Part shown: positions 8,356-17,040 of the stretch, piece after piece
Position numbering within the stretch: position 1 is the stretch's first letter
Layout: the number at the start of each line of letters is the position of its first letter
Assembly (NCBI RefSeq): GCF_019343475.1
Contig: NZ_CP072453.1
Coordinates: 2,046,001 to 2,110,000 of the forward strand
DNA: 64,000 nucleotides
Reading direction: 5' to 3'
Origin: Providencia sp. R33
GTDB taxonomy: Bacteria; Pseudomonadota; Gammaproteobacteria; Enterobacterales; Enterobacteriaceae
Position numbers and translations under genes: made by a program
The notes under the pieces: generated by a model
Told to the model about the DNA's origin: nothing
The model's database searches: none
Seen by the model: the letters and a program-made list of their open reading frames with translations, nothing else

Positions 8356-8903
8356 AAAAATGGGCGATAGGAACCGCGGTTTTCCTTGTTGCCAGTCTGG
8401 TTATCGCAGGCTGGCAAGGTATCAATAAAATAGAAAGGCTTAATGAAATAGTCGGCACATTAACTGCAGACAACAAACAGCTATTGTTAGACGTGGATAA
8501 AAAATCCGCACTGATCACTGACCAATCTTTAAGTTTTCACCGTGCGAATCAAATCGCGGGTGATGCCTATCGCCGCGGCATTATTCAACGTGCCGCCGCC
8601 GAGGAAAGAAAAATTGAATATAGAACCATTCTTAAAAACGAGCCAACGTGTGATTTACCTGTGCCTGAGTCTCTTTCTGATCGGGTGCTCAACAACGCCT
8701 ACCGTATCCGTGCAAGCGCAATGCGTCCCCATCCCGAAAACCTTAACGCAACAAGTCCCGCCGCCGTTACCAGACGGGTTCTAACCTATTGCGATTTAGC
8801 GTTGATGGTTGACCCTTTGCTCGCGGCCTTAGAAACCACCAATATTCAACTGGGTGCGATTGAGCGATTTGATGAGGAGCGGAACGGTGAAAAAACTCAC
8901 TAG
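8352..8903 (+). CDS. Inner-membrane spanin (Rz/LysB-like)
   Basis: This 183-residue protein begins with one membrane anchor (IGTAVFLVASLVIAGW) and continues as a helical periplasmic domain (LNEIVGTLTADNKQLLLDVDKK...). That is the design of i-spanins, which pair with an outer-membrane lipoprotein to fuse the membranes in the last step of lysis. It overlaps the endolysin gene by 4 bases. The outer-spanin gene lies wholly within it in another frame, as in lambda Rz/Rz1 and P2 lysB/lysC. Confidence 0.85.
   Translation: MKKWAIGTAVFLVASLVIAGWQGINKIERLNEIVGTLTADNKQLLLDVDKKSALITDQSLSFHRANQIAGDAYRRGIIQRAAAEERKIEYRTILKNEPTCDLPVPESLSDRVLNNAYRIRASAMRPHPENLNATSPAAVTRRVLTYCDLALMVDPLLAALETTNIQLGAIERFDEERNGEKTH
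8650..8784 (+). CDS. Outer-membrane spanin lipoprotein (Rz1/LysC-like), nested
   Basis: A +1-frame gene nested in the inner-spanin gene. GTG 8650 would start a signal peptide MIYLCLSLFLIGC whose last four residues are a lipobox; lipidation at that Cys leaves a mature protein of about 32 residues with a Pro-rich end (QQVPPPLPDGF). Small size, lipobox and proline content are hallmarks of Rz1-type o-spanins. The start codon is uncertain: ATG codons at 8542 and 8560 are in frame but would bury the signal peptide. Confidence 0.72.
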   Translation: MIYLCLSLFLIGCSTTPTVSVQAQCVPIPKTLTQQVPPPLPDGF

Positions 8904-9315
8904 CTTGAGGGGCTACATAGACAGCAAAGTCCCTTTTCTCAAAGATAACCCTGAAAACCTGTATTTATTTGTTGAAAATGGACGGATTATTTCCACGTTG
9001 GAAGAAACGCCCAGCTTTGAATATGAATACACCGCCAATATTATTATCGAACACTACAGCGGTGACCAAAATGTGTTAATTGCCGTGGTAAATGATTGGC
9101 TAAGAAAAAATCAATCCGATATTTCAGCAAACCCGACAAAGCGCCAACAAGACTTTAAATTTGAAGCCGTGATTTTAGATAACACCACTGCCCATATCAG
9201 TATTGAATTAAATCTTACTGAGCGTGTGCTTGCTATTGATAAAGACGGTAAATATGTGATTGAGGCAATACCTGAGCCAGTGGATCCCTTTGATGAATGG
9301 CAAACAACACGATGA
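8887..9315 (+). CDS. R: Tail completion protein (P2 gpR family)
   Basis: GTG 8887 is preceded by GAGGAG at ideal distance and gives 142 residues starting MKKLTSLR. P2 gpR and gpS complete the tail so that it can join the head. The phrases KVPFLKDNPENLYLFVENGRI and NIIIEHYSGDQNVLIAVVNDWLRKNQ are characteristic. The gene overlaps the end of the inner spanin by 17 bases and ends in an overlap with S. Confidence 0.9.
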   Translation: MKKLTSLRGYIDSKVPFLKDNPENLYLFVENGRIISTLEETPSFEYEYTANIIIEHYSGDQNVLIAVVNDWLRKNQSDISANPTKRQQDFKFEAVILDNTTAHISIELNLTERVLAIDKDGKYVIEAIPEPVDPFDEWQTTR

Positions 9316-9929
9316 ATGACGACACATTGCGGCAGCTTGATAGTGAGTTAACACATTTATTAAATCGAATGTCACAAGGCCAGCGCAGGCAGCTTGCCAA
9401 AGAAATCACCCGAGATTTACGTCGTTCTCAAATTAGGCGCATTCAACAGCAGAAAAACCCCGATGGTAGCCCATACACCAAACGCAAGGCCAGCTTTGTC
9501 ACCGTGCAGCGCGAAATCCAATTTATGTGGCACGGTCAAAAACGTACCTTGCGTAACTGGCGCGGTAATAGCAAAACAATCACAGGGCAAGATGCGAATA
9601 AAAAAGCCCAACGCTCATTTCGCAAGTCAGATATTCAGCGTTATATCAGCATCAAGAAAGATAAAATCAGTACAGCGCGTAAAACCAAGCAAACCCGCAT
9701 GTTTAAAAAGCTCGCCACTGCCCGTTTTTTACGTGCCTTTAGCAGCGATAAAGAAGCCGCGATTTATTTTTTACCCTCTGCGGGAAATATTGCAGGCGTG
9801 CATCAATTTGGCTTAACAGAACGTATTGGCAATGCAAAAATCACCTACCCATCCCGCCAGTTGCTAGGGCTGACGCCACAAGAAATCAGGCATATCGAAA
9901 GCCAGATTATTGATTTTCTCTCACGATAA
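9312..9929 (+). CDS. S: Tail completion protein (P2 gpS family), enlarged
   Basis: ATG 9312 forms an ATGA overlap with the R stop and starts MNDDTLRQLDSELTHLL, the usual opening of gpS; ATG 9297 is also in frame. The product has 205 residues against about 150 in P2. The N-terminal helical part (LLNRMSQGQRRQLAKEITRDLRRSQIRRI) and the C-terminal IAGVHQFGLTER...YPSRQLLGLT block match the family. The extra length is a Lys/Arg-rich middle (about residues 60-140), an insertion seen in some relatives. Confidence 0.9.
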   Translation: MNDDTLRQLDSELTHLLNRMSQGQRRQLAKEITRDLRRSQIRRIQQQKNPDGSPYTKRKASFVTVQREIQFMWHGQKRTLRNWRGNSKTITGQDANKKAQRSFRKSDIQRYISIKKDKISTARKTKQTRMFKKLATARFLRAFSSDKEAAIYFLPSAGNIAGVHQFGLTERIGNAKITYPSRQLLGLTPQEIRHIESQIIDFLSR

Positions 9930-9930
9930 T

Positions 9931-9950
9931 TTGTATCACAGACAGCACAA
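9931..9950 (+). promoter_or_regulatory. Ogr/Delta activator box of the V operon
   Basis: TTGT-N12-ACAA two bases after the S stop codon, the place of the P2 PV promoter. Activation about 55 bases downstream would start the transcript near 9,995, just before the cargo gene at 10,018, so that gene would be expressed late with the baseplate genes. Confidence 0.75.
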
Positions 9951-10017
9951 AAGGCATTGGCTGCAATCAATGCGCTATCAATGGCACGCTTAAGAAAATT
10001 ATTTTTTTGAGGTTGCC

Positions 10018-10401
10018 ATGCGCAAATACATTCCGCTGATCCCTGCTCTATTTGTCATTTTTTATTCACTGGTTGTTTTTTTTGATATGGGTGTAGGAAA
10101 CTATATTTCTGTGGTGATCATCAATACCTGCGTTTCACTTCACGGCTTTAAATTGTTTTTCACTCTCGCACCTTTTTTATCCAATAAAGATTATGAATAT
10201 ACATTTGAGGGTGCAGAAAAACTCCTCATACCGTTTGATGAGTGGATTTATCGAATGGCGATTTTATTGACAACGATTGGTGTAATTATCTTAATCATAA
10301 CAAGTCAGTGGGTTGTCGTGCCGTTCTTTGTATTTTGGTGTTTTTGGCAGGGGCTGGCTCGTGGAGTACTCTTATCCGCAGTCAAGGCAGAGAGTAAATA
10401 A
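10018..10401 (+). CDS. Small four-helix membrane protein, prophage cargo
   Basis: I do not recognise this 127-residue protein. It has about four hydrophobic segments (residues 5-23, 28-48, 78-97 and 99-117) with a polar loop (NKDYEYTFEGAEKLLIPFDEW) in the middle. It lies between S and V, where P2 carries the unrelated orf30. A GAGG site precedes ATG 10018. It stands directly after an Ogr box and 3 bases before V, so it is a late gene in this operon. Superinfection exclusion or a lysis accessory role would fit a late membrane cargo gene, but nothing in the sequence proves either. Confidence 0.6.
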   Translation: MRKYIPLIPALFVIFYSLVVFFDMGVGNYISVVIINTCVSLHGFKLFFTLAPFLSNKDYEYTFEGAEKLLIPFDEWIYRMAILLTTIGVIILIITSQWVVVPFFVFWCFWQGLARGVLLSAVKAESK

Positions 10402-10404
10402 ATC

Positions 10405-11028
10405 ATGTCTGCCGAAATTCGCCGCCTTATTAATAATCTTATCCGCGTAGGTGTGGTGGTTGCCGTTGATGCCAAAAAAGGCTGTCGGGTGCAAATTGGA
10501 AACCTAGAAACCGACTGGCTAAATTGGATCACCTTACGTGCTGGTGTAACTCGAACCATGAATGCCCCTAGTGTGGGCGAGCAAGTGATTATTTTGGCGA
10601 TAGGTGGTGAGCTTACCACGGCATTTGTCCTGACAGGCATTTTCTCCGATGAGCATGCCGAACCGACGGATTCACTGACAGCAGACCATTGCACCTATTC
10701 AGATGGGGCAATCATTGAGTATGAGCCTGCCACGGGTGCACTGAAAGCAACAGGGGTTAAAACTGCGACGATTGAGGCCAGTGAGCAAATCAACGCCACC
10801 ACAAAAGTGGTTGTCGTCAATGCCAGCAAACAAATTGAGCTCACCACACCAACGGTGATTTGTTCAGAAAATCTGACCTGCGCCACGCTCAATGTCACCG
10901 AGGGCGGTGAAATGACGGGCGATTTCACACACACTGGCGGCGCAATTACATCCAATGGTGTTACGGTGCATGATCATATTCATGGCGGCGTGCGTAGCGG
11001 TGGTGAATCCACAGGAAAACCACAATGA
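10405..11028 (+). CDS. V: Baseplate assembly protein / central spike (P2 gpV)
   Basis: This 207-residue protein is the P2 gpV equivalent, the trimeric needle at the tail tip that pierces the outer membrane. An OB-fold N-terminal part (about residues 15-95) is followed by a beta-helix with short repeats (ATTKVVVVNASKQIELTTPTV) and a C-terminal apex rich in His and Gly (VHDHIHGGVRSGGESTGKP). In gpV, apex histidines bind an iron ion. The stop overlaps W by 4 bases. Confidence 0.94.
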   Translation: MSAEIRRLINNLIRVGVVVAVDAKKGCRVQIGNLETDWLNWITLRAGVTRTMNAPSVGEQVIILAIGGELTTAFVLTGIFSDEHAEPTDSLTADHCTYSDGAIIEYEPATGALKATGVKTATIEASEQINATTKVVVVNASKQIELTTPTVICSENLTCATLNVTEGGEMTGDFTHTGGAITSNGVTVHDHIHGGVRSGGESTGKPQ

Positions 11029-11366
11029 GATATTGCGGTATGAGTCGAGAGAATGGAATGTTCATTTCCGATATTGACCACATACGCCAATCCGTGCGCG
11101 ATATTTTGATCACCCCTATTGGCTCACGCATCGCTCGGCGAAATTATGGCTCGCTATTATCAGAGCTTATCGACCAGCCCCAAAATCCTGCCCTGAAATT
11201 GCAGCTGATGTCAGCCTGTTATACCGCACTCATAAAATGGGAGCCGCGCATTTTGTTAACCCGAATTAATTTAAGCAGCTCCGAGGCCGCGCAAATGGTG
11301 ATTGATATTGAAGCCACAAACCAAGACACCAACCAGTCATTTAATTTTTCGGTCAATGTGAGGTAA
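11025..11366 (+). CDS. W: Baseplate wedge protein (P2 gpW, T4 gp25-like)
   Basis: This 113-residue protein is of the gp25/gpW family, which links the baseplate wedge to the first sheath ring. The diagnostic ISDIDHIRQSVRDILITPIGSRIARRNYGS is present, including the EPR motif of gp25-like proteins (KWEPRILL). It overlaps V and is 2 bases from J. The start at 11025 gives a short family-like leader. Confidence 0.94.
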   Translation: MRYCGMSRENGMFISDIDHIRQSVRDILITPIGSRIARRNYGSLLSELIDQPQNPALKLQLMSACYTALIKWEPRILLTRINLSSSEAAQMVIDIEATNQDTNQSFNFSVNVR

Positions 11367-11368
11367 CT

Positions 11369-12280
11369 ATGGCAGCCAGTATTGATTTAAGTTTGTTACC
11401 CGCCCCCGATGTTGTCGAACTATTAGATTTTGAGGCGCTATTTGCCAAGCGCAAAACCGCGTTAATCGCTGCAATGCCAGAAGAGCAACGGGAAGTTATC
11501 GCCCGTACATTAGAATTAGAATCTGATCCGCTAACCAAGTTGTTGCAAGAAAACTGTTACCGTGAACTGATTTTACGTCAGCGCGTCAATGAAGCCGCTC
11601 GCGCAAGTATGGTGGCCTTTGCTACGGGTGCCGACCTTGACCAGCTCGCCGCCAATAATGACGTGAAACGCCTGATGTTATCAGCGGGCGATGAAAACGC
11701 TATTCCACCGATTGCGCCAGTGTATGAGTCTGATGCCAATTTACGCTTGCGTATCCCTGCAGCTTTTGAGGCATTAAGCGTTGCGGGTCCTATTGGCAGT
11801 TATGAATATCATGCCCGTTCTGCCGATGGTCGGGTTTCTGACGCTTCTGTCATTAGCCCATTACCTGCTCACGTCACGGTTACCGTTTTATCCCGCGAGG
11901 GGAACGGCAGTGCGCCAGCGGATTTAATCGAAAAAGTGAATATTGCATTAAACGATGAGGATGTTAGGCCTGTTGCTGACCGCGTGACCGTGCAATCAGC
12001 AACTATCGTTAACTATGAAATCGACGCGATGATCTACTGCTATCCCTCGCCAGAATACGAACCCATTATGGCGGAGGCAGAGGAACAAGTGAAACGCTAT
12101 GCGACACAGCAACACCGCTTAGGCCGTGACATTGTGCTTAGTGCTATTTATGCCGCATTGCATGTTCAGGGTGTGCAACGTGTCGAGCTAAAAAAGCCCA
12201 CCGCAGATATCAAGCTAGATAAAACACAGGCAAGCTTCTGCACACAAATCAATGTGGCATTAGGGGGCTCAGATGAATAA
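11369..12280 (+). CDS. J: Baseplate protein (P2 gpJ, T4 gp6-like)
   Basis: This 303-residue protein is the P2 gpJ equivalent and forms the baseplate wedge with gpI and gpW. The LLDFEALFAKRKTALIAAMP opening, GADLDQLAANNDVKRL and GPIGSYEYHARSADGRVSDASV are typical baseplate-J segments. The gene ends inside the I start (overlap of 8 bases). Confidence 0.94.
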   Translation: MAASIDLSLLPAPDVVELLDFEALFAKRKTALIAAMPEEQREVIARTLELESDPLTKLLQENCYRELILRQRVNEAARASMVAFATGADLDQLAANNDVKRLMLSAGDENAIPPIAPVYESDANLRLRIPAAFEALSVAGPIGSYEYHARSADGRVSDASVISPLPAHVTVTVLSREGNGSAPADLIEKVNIALNDEDVRPVADRVTVQSATIVNYEIDAMIYCYPSPEYEPIMAEAEEQVKRYATQQHRLGRDIVLSAIYAALHVQGVQRVELKKPTADIKLDKTQASFCTQINVALGGSDE

Positions 12281-12884
12281 TCGTTTATTGCCTGTGGGTT
12301 CGTCCCCGTTCGAGCTTGCAGCCGCTGAATCACTAGCACAGATTGAGCGCGTCCCCATACCCATTCGTAAACTTTGGAATCCTGATTTATGCCCTGTGCA
12401 CTTACTACCGTATTTGGCGTGGGCGTTCAGTGTTGACCGATGGGATAAAGACTGGACGGAAAAAGCCAAGCGTGATGCCGTTAAAGCCGCGATGTTTATT
12501 CATAAACACAAAGGCACGATCGGCGCATTGCGCCGTGTTGTTGAGCCATTGGGCTATTTAATCCGAGTGATTGAGTGGTGGAAAACCAATGAAACCGCGG
12601 GCACGTTTCGCCTTGATATTGGCGTACTTGAAACGGGTATCACTGAAGAAATGTATCAAGAGTTAGAAGCGTTAATTTTTGATGCGAAGCCTGCAAGCCG
12701 TCATTTAGTTGGGCTCACTATTCAACTTGAAACCCGAGGTGAATTTTATTGCGCGGCATCCAGTTACGCGGGTGATTCACTGACAGTTTATGCGTATACG
12801 CCGCCTTTGATTTCTGTTTCTGGCCTTGACGTTCAAGGCGTTGCAATTCACTTAATTGATGAAATGAGGATTAATCCACAATGA
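12273..12884 (+). CDS. I: Baseplate/tail protein (P2 gpI)
   Basis: This 203-residue protein is the P2 gpI equivalent and connects the wedge with the tail fibre. The first half carries the family signature LWNPDLCPVHLLPYLAWAFSVDRWD followed by AAMFIHKHKGTIGALRRVVEPLG. The C-terminal 60 residues, which meet the fibre, are more individual. It overlaps J by 8 bases and H by 4, fitting coupled translation. Confidence 0.93.
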   Translation: MNNRLLPVGSSPFELAAAESLAQIERVPIPIRKLWNPDLCPVHLLPYLAWAFSVDRWDKDWTEKAKRDAVKAAMFIHKHKGTIGALRRVVEPLGYLIRVIEWWKTNETAGTFRLDIGVLETGITEEMYQELEALIFDAKPASRHLVGLTIQLETRGEFYCAASSYAGDSLTVYAYTPPLISVSGLDVQGVAIHLIDEMRINPQ

Positions 12885-14596
12885 AATACTTTGCCTTACT
12901 CACAAAATTAGGTGAGAACTTATTAGCCCAAGCGACAGCGTTAGGCACAAAGCTTGAATTAACACATATGGCGGTTGGCGATGGTGGCGGGAGTTTACCG
13001 ACGCCAGATACCAATCAAACTAAGCTGATTAAAGAACAGCGCCGAGCTGCCATTAATACGCTGTTTATTGATGAACAAAATAAAAATCAAATCATTGCAG
13101 AGCAAATTATCCCTGAAAAAGACGGCGGTTGGTGGATACGCGAGATTGGATTATTTGATAAAGCAGGTAATTTAATTGCGGTAGCAAACTGCCCCGAGAC
13201 CTATAAACCTCAATTAGAGGAAGGTTCAGGCCGTACGCAATCTATCCGAATGGTATTAATTGTCAGTCACACTGAATCGGTCACGTTAAAAATTGACCCA
13301 TCAGTTGTACTGGCAACCCGCGAGTATGTGAATACTGAAATTACCATTATTGATAAAAAGATTGATGCACTATCCGCGCAAACCAAGCTTGATTTAAATA
13401 AAAAATTCGATAAAGAGAATATTTCTGACGTTAAAGGCAACGATACAGCTAAAGTTCCTAGTTTACATTTGTTCACTGGCGAGATTGGCAAGCTACAGCC
13501 TAAAGGCGATTATGCCCCTACTGGATACAGTTATTCTAAAACTGAATCAGACGGTAGATATCAACCCAAAGCGGAATATGCAACAAGCCAAGCTTTGAGT
13601 GATGGACTCAGTAAGAAGTTTGATAAAACAGGTGGAGATATCACAGGGCAAGTTAATGTAAGTTCAGCTGTCATCGCATCACAAATTGCAGCGAAAACAA
13701 TAAATAACAGCGCTGTTCAATTAAATCCGATTGATTCAGGCCCTCGTATTGAACATAGAAAAAATGGGGGAACATGGTTTACACACACCCTTCCAGATGC
13801 AACAGGGACACTTTTACAACAAGGTGACTTCGGTCTCGGTTCTGGATATGGGAAGCCAATTCCAGACGCTGATTATGACAACATTGCACTATCAGGATTT
13901 TATGGTGGAACTGGCGCTAATGGAGCTAACTTACCACCGGGACAAATTCGATATGGCGGCGCCATAGCAGCGTTTAGATACGCAAACGAAGGCTTTATCA
14001 TCACGGCACATAGAGATGATATTGCTGTGCGTGTTAAAACCGCAGAAACGGGATGGGGAGATTTCTTCCGTTTCTATACTGAGAAGAACACGCAAACAGA
14101 CCATAACGGTAATGTAAAAATCAAGGGTTATCTTGAGCGACAAGATTATCTTGTCGGTGCCCCGATACCATGGCCTCAATCAACAGCGCCCGCTGGTTAT
14201 TTAGTCTGTAACGGTCAGTCGTTTAATAAAACAACGTATCCACTTCTAGCAAAAGCATACCCAACAGGGGTTTTGCCTGACCTCCGAGGCGAGTTTATTC
14301 GCGGTGTCGACTACGGGCGCGGCGTCGATGCAAACCGAGTCGTATTATCAGCACAGGGGGATGCAATTCGAAATATCACAGGTGAGTTTGCTAATAATGG
14401 TAACACTATGTCCGATGACTCATATTCGGCAGGTGTTGGCGCATTCGCTAAAAAACGGTCATCTAATGTACGTTCTAATAGAGAAGTCGACTTTGTTGGT
14501 TGTACTTATTCTTTCGATGCTTCCCGCGTCGTTCCTACAGCGAACGAAAATCGATCACGCAACATTGCATTTTTATATATTGTGAGAGCAGCATAA
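12881..14596 (+). CDS. H: Tail fibre protein (P2 gpH) with tail-collar C-terminus
   Basis: This 571-residue fibre determines host attachment. Residues 1-150 are the conserved P2 gpH N-terminus that binds the baseplate (KYFALLTKLGENLLAQATALG, MAVGDGGGSLP). The middle carries short repeats (FDKENI, YSKTESDGRYQPKAEY, KKFDKTGGDITGQVN) that are probably triple-helical shaft. Around residue 425 a tail-collar domain begins (GAPIPWPQSTAPAGYLVCNGQSF, then LPDLRGEFIRG), and the C-terminus ends RNIAFLYIVRAA. No invertase or spare fibre segment is present, so the fibre seems not to be switchable. Confidence 0.92.
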   Translation: MKYFALLTKLGENLLAQATALGTKLELTHMAVGDGGGSLPTPDTNQTKLIKEQRRAAINTLFIDEQNKNQIIAEQIIPEKDGGWWIREIGLFDKAGNLIAVANCPETYKPQLEEGSGRTQSIRMVLIVSHTESVTLKIDPSVVLATREYVNTEITIIDKKIDALSAQTKLDLNKKFDKENISDVKGNDTAKVPSLHLFTGEIGKLQPKGDYAPTGYSYSKTESDGRYQPKAEYATSQALSDGLSKKFDKTGGDITGQVNVSSAVIASQIAAKTINNSAVQLNPIDSGPRIEHRKNGGTWFTHTLPDATGTLLQQGDFGLGSGYGKPIPDADYDNIALSGFYGGTGANGANLPPGQIRYGGAIAAFRYANEGFIITAHRDDIAVRVKTAETGWGDFFRFYTEKNTQTDHNGNVKIKGYLERQDYLVGAPIPWPQSTAPAGYLVCNGQSFNKTTYPLLAKAYPTGVLPDLRGEFIRGVDYGRGVDANRVVLSAQGDAIRNITGEFANNGNTMSDDSYSAGVGAFAKKRSSNVRSNREVDFVGCTYSFDASRVVPTANENRSRNIAFLYIVRAA

Positions 14597-15216
14597 TGAA
14601 AAACTATAAATTAGAGATTGAACAAGCCGAAATCGGTATTAATGGATTAGCAACAAAAGCGGGTTGGATTAAAGTCTATATCGCAGACCCACAAACGCGT
14701 GAGTATTTAAGCGCAGGCATGGAAAATATTTATTTTGATGTGAGTGTGTCGGCAGGCGCTTATGTTGACGCGCCAGAATTACCAACAAAAGCAGGTTTTG
14801 CGGTTGTACGCAGTGAAGATGGTGCTAAGTGGGAAATTGTCACAGATAACAGAGGAAAAACAGCCTACCACTCGGAAAATCGTCAACCACTGGAAATTGA
14901 TTTTATTGGTGAATTGCCAGCAAATTTAACGTTGTTAGAGCCTAAAACTGAATTTGATAAGTGGAATGGCAAAAAATGGGTGACGGATACCGAAGCACAA
15001 AAAGCGGCATTGGTTACACAAGCAGAGCAGGAAAAGGCGCAGCGATTAGATGAAGCGAATAGCACTATCACATATTTACAAGATGCGATTGAAGTCGGTC
15101 TTGATGATGACGATTACCAAGCAAAATTGAAAGCTTGGAAAAGATACCGTGTTTATCTCAATCGTGTTGATACTTCCCTCGCCCCTGACATTGATTGGCC
15201 TGTAAAACCCGAATAA
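14596..15216 (+). CDS. G: Tail fibre assembly chaperone (P2 gpG family)
   Basis: ATG 14596 shares one base with the H stop codon and gives 206 residues. The C-terminal half (PKTEFDKWNGKKWVTDTEAQKAALVTQAEQEKAQRLDEA, KLKAWKRYRVYLNRVDTS, DIDWPVKPE, read as separate blocks) is the classic tail-fibre-assembly domain that helps the fibre trimerise. The N-terminal 100 residues are adapted to the partner fibre. The gene ends the V operon and is followed by a terminator. Confidence 0.9.
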   Translation: MKNYKLEIEQAEIGINGLATKAGWIKVYIADPQTREYLSAGMENIYFDVSVSAGAYVDAPELPTKAGFAVVRSEDGAKWEIVTDNRGKTAYHSENRQPLEIDFIGELPANLTLLEPKTEFDKWNGKKWVTDTEAQKAALVTQAEQEKAQRLDEANSTITYLQDAIEVGLDDDDYQAKLKAWKRYRVYLNRVDTSLAPDIDWPVKPE

Positions 15217-15231
15217 GATTAATCTATTCTG

Positions 15232-15257
15232 AGCCCCAATCAATGGGGCTTTGTTCT
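15232..15257 (+). terminator. Terminator after the tail fibre genes
   Basis: AGCCCC, loop AATCAAT, GGGGCT, then TTTGTTCT. It ends the V-to-G transcript, and its T-tract overlaps the Ogr box of the next operon. Confidence 0.75.
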
Positions 15258-15270
15258 ATCCCCCACACAA
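15251..15270 (+). promoter_or_regulatory. Ogr/Delta activator box of the FI operon
   Basis: TTGT-N12-ACAA 70 bases before the sheath gene. It matches the position of the P2 PF promoter. The predicted transcript start is near 15,315, leaving a short leader. Confidence 0.75.
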
Positions 15271-15340
15271 CGCCCATTCCGTGCATTTGCATTAACCCCA
15301 ACCCAAAATTAAGCCATTGCAAAATAGAGGACGCTAAGTA

Positions 15341-16513
15341 ATGGCTCAAGATTATCACCACGGCGTGCGAGTGATTGAACTCAATGAAGGCACGCGACCT
15401 ATTCGCACCATCAACACTGCCATTGTCGGAATGGTGTGTACTGCCGATGATGCAGACGAAAAAGCCTTTCCACTCAATACCCCCGTTTTAATTACTGATG
15501 TTAAAAATGCCGCGGGTAAAGCGGGCGAAACAGGCACGCTGGCTCGCTCATTAGATGCCATTGGCAACCAATCAAAACCTGTCACAGTCATTGTTCGTGT
15601 TGAGCAAGGCGAAAGCGAAGCAGAAACCACGTCGAATATCATTGGTGGCACCACGCCTGATGGACGCAAAACAGGCTTGCAGGCATTAACTGTGGCGCAA
15701 AGCCGCTTAGGTGTTGAACCTCGCATTTTAGCCGTGCCCGCTCACGATACACAGGCCGTTTCCTCAACGCTTGCGGGTATCGCGCAAAAAATGCGCGCCA
15801 TGGCCTATGTCAGCGCTTATGGCAGTAAAACCATTTCCGATGCGATTGATTACCGTAAAAACTTCAGTCAGCGCGAATTAATGTTAATTTGGCCTGAATT
15901 TCAAAGCTGGGACACCGTCGCGAACGCAGAGAGTAATACCTACGCCACCGCATGCGCCTTGGGCTTACGTGCCAAAATTGATAATGACATCGGCTGGCAC
16001 AAAACCCTATCAAACGTTGGTGTTAATGGTGTTACGGGCATTTCTGCCGATGTGTCATGGGATTTACAAGACCCCGCCACCGATGCTGGCCTGCTCAACG
16101 AAAACGACATTACCACGCTAATTCGCAATAACGGCTTCAAGTTTTGGGGCTCCCGTACTTGCTCAGATGATCCGTTATTTGCCTTTGAGTCCTACACCCG
16201 CACCGCGCAGGTGTTATCCGACACCATCGCCGAGGGGCTCGACTGGTCAATTGACGGTGCGCTCAATCCCTCACTGGCTCGCGATATTATTGAAAGTATC
16301 AATGCAAAACTGCGCAGCATGACAACGCAGGGTTATTTATTGGGCGGTGAATGTTGGTTCGACCCTGACGTGAACACCAAAGAAGAGCTGAAAAGCGGCA
16401 AGTTATACATTGATTATGACTATACGGCAGTGCCACCAATGGAAAATCTGCTATTACGCCAGCGTATTACAGACCGCTATTTATTAGATTTTGGCTCAAA
16501 AATTAAGGGATAA
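15341..16513 (+). CDS. FI: Contractile tail sheath protein (P2 gpFI)
   Basis: The 390-residue product matches P2 gpFI in length (396) and pattern: YHHGVRVIELNEGTRPIRTINTAIVGMV at the N-terminus and GFKFWGSRTCSDDPLFAFESYTRTAQVL near residue 265. The C-terminal region (about 320-390) closes the extended sheath mesh. Sheath contraction drives the tube through the envelope. AGAGGA precedes the ATG. First gene of the operon. Confidence 0.95.
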   Translation: MAQDYHHGVRVIELNEGTRPIRTINTAIVGMVCTADDADEKAFPLNTPVLITDVKNAAGKAGETGTLARSLDAIGNQSKPVTVIVRVEQGESEAETTSNIIGGTTPDGRKTGLQALTVAQSRLGVEPRILAVPAHDTQAVSSTLAGIAQKMRAMAYVSAYGSKTISDAIDYRKNFSQRELMLIWPEFQSWDTVANAESNTYATACALGLRAKIDNDIGWHKTLSNVGVNGVTGISADVSWDLQDPATDAGLLNENDITTLIRNNGFKFWGSRTCSDDPLFAFESYTRTAQVLSDTIAEGLDWSIDGALNPSLARDIIESINAKLRSMTTQGYLLGGECWFDPDVNTKEELKSGKLYIDYDYTAVPPMENLLLRQRITDRYLLDFGSKIKG

Positions 16514-16515
16514 CC

Positions 16516-17031
16516 ATGGCCTTACCACGCAAGCTTAAAAACATGAATTTATTCAACGACGGGCAAAGTTACTTAGGCCGTGTCGAAGAAATGACACTCC
16601 CAAAAATCACCCGTAAATTCGAAGAATATCGCGGGGGCGGCATGAATGGTGCCGTTAAAGTGGATATGGGGTTGGAGGCGGATGCGCTTTCATCGGAAAT
16701 TACTTTTGGTGGACTAGAAGCGCAGCTCTATAAGCAATGGGGCGTTACGCAAATTGACGGCGTGATGTTGCGTTTTAATGGCGCGTATCAACGTGAAGAT
16801 ACTGCAGAAGTAACTGCCGTTGAGGTGGTACTGCGTGGTCGATTCAGTGAAATTGATTCAGGTAATGGCAAAGCGGGCGAAAATACCCAAGTCAAAACCC
16901 CCTTTAATGCCACCTATTACAAACTTATTTGGGATGGTGAAACGCTTATTGAAATTGATTTACTCAATATGATTGAAAACGTTGACGGTATTGACCGTCT
17001 AGCCGAACAACGCGCCGCATTAGGGTTATAG
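16516..17031 (+). CDS. FII: Tail tube protein (P2 gpFII)
   Basis: This 171-residue protein is close to P2 gpFII (172). It opens with LPRKLKNMNLFNDGQSYLGRVEEMTLPKI and contains MNGAVKVDMGLEADALSSEITFGG, family-specific phrases. It stacks as hexamers inside the sheath. It begins 2 bases after FI. Confidence 0.95.
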   Translation: MALPRKLKNMNLFNDGQSYLGRVEEMTLPKITRKFEEYRGGGMNGAVKVDMGLEADALSSEITFGGLEAQLYKQWGVTQIDGVMLRFNGAYQREDTAEVTAVEVVLRGRFSEIDSGNGKAGENTQVKTPFNATYYKLIWDGETLIEIDLLNMIENVDGIDRLAEQRAALGL

Positions 17032-17040
17032 GAAAAGTAA

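Noticed and set aside
9408..9816. Alternative frame inside S
   Set aside because: Basic, low-complexity content arises from the Lys/Arg-rich S gene; no ribosome site and no domain.
13500..14596. Invertible tail-fibre cassette
   Set aside because: There is no invertase gene, no inverted crossover sites and no spare fibre end next to H-G.
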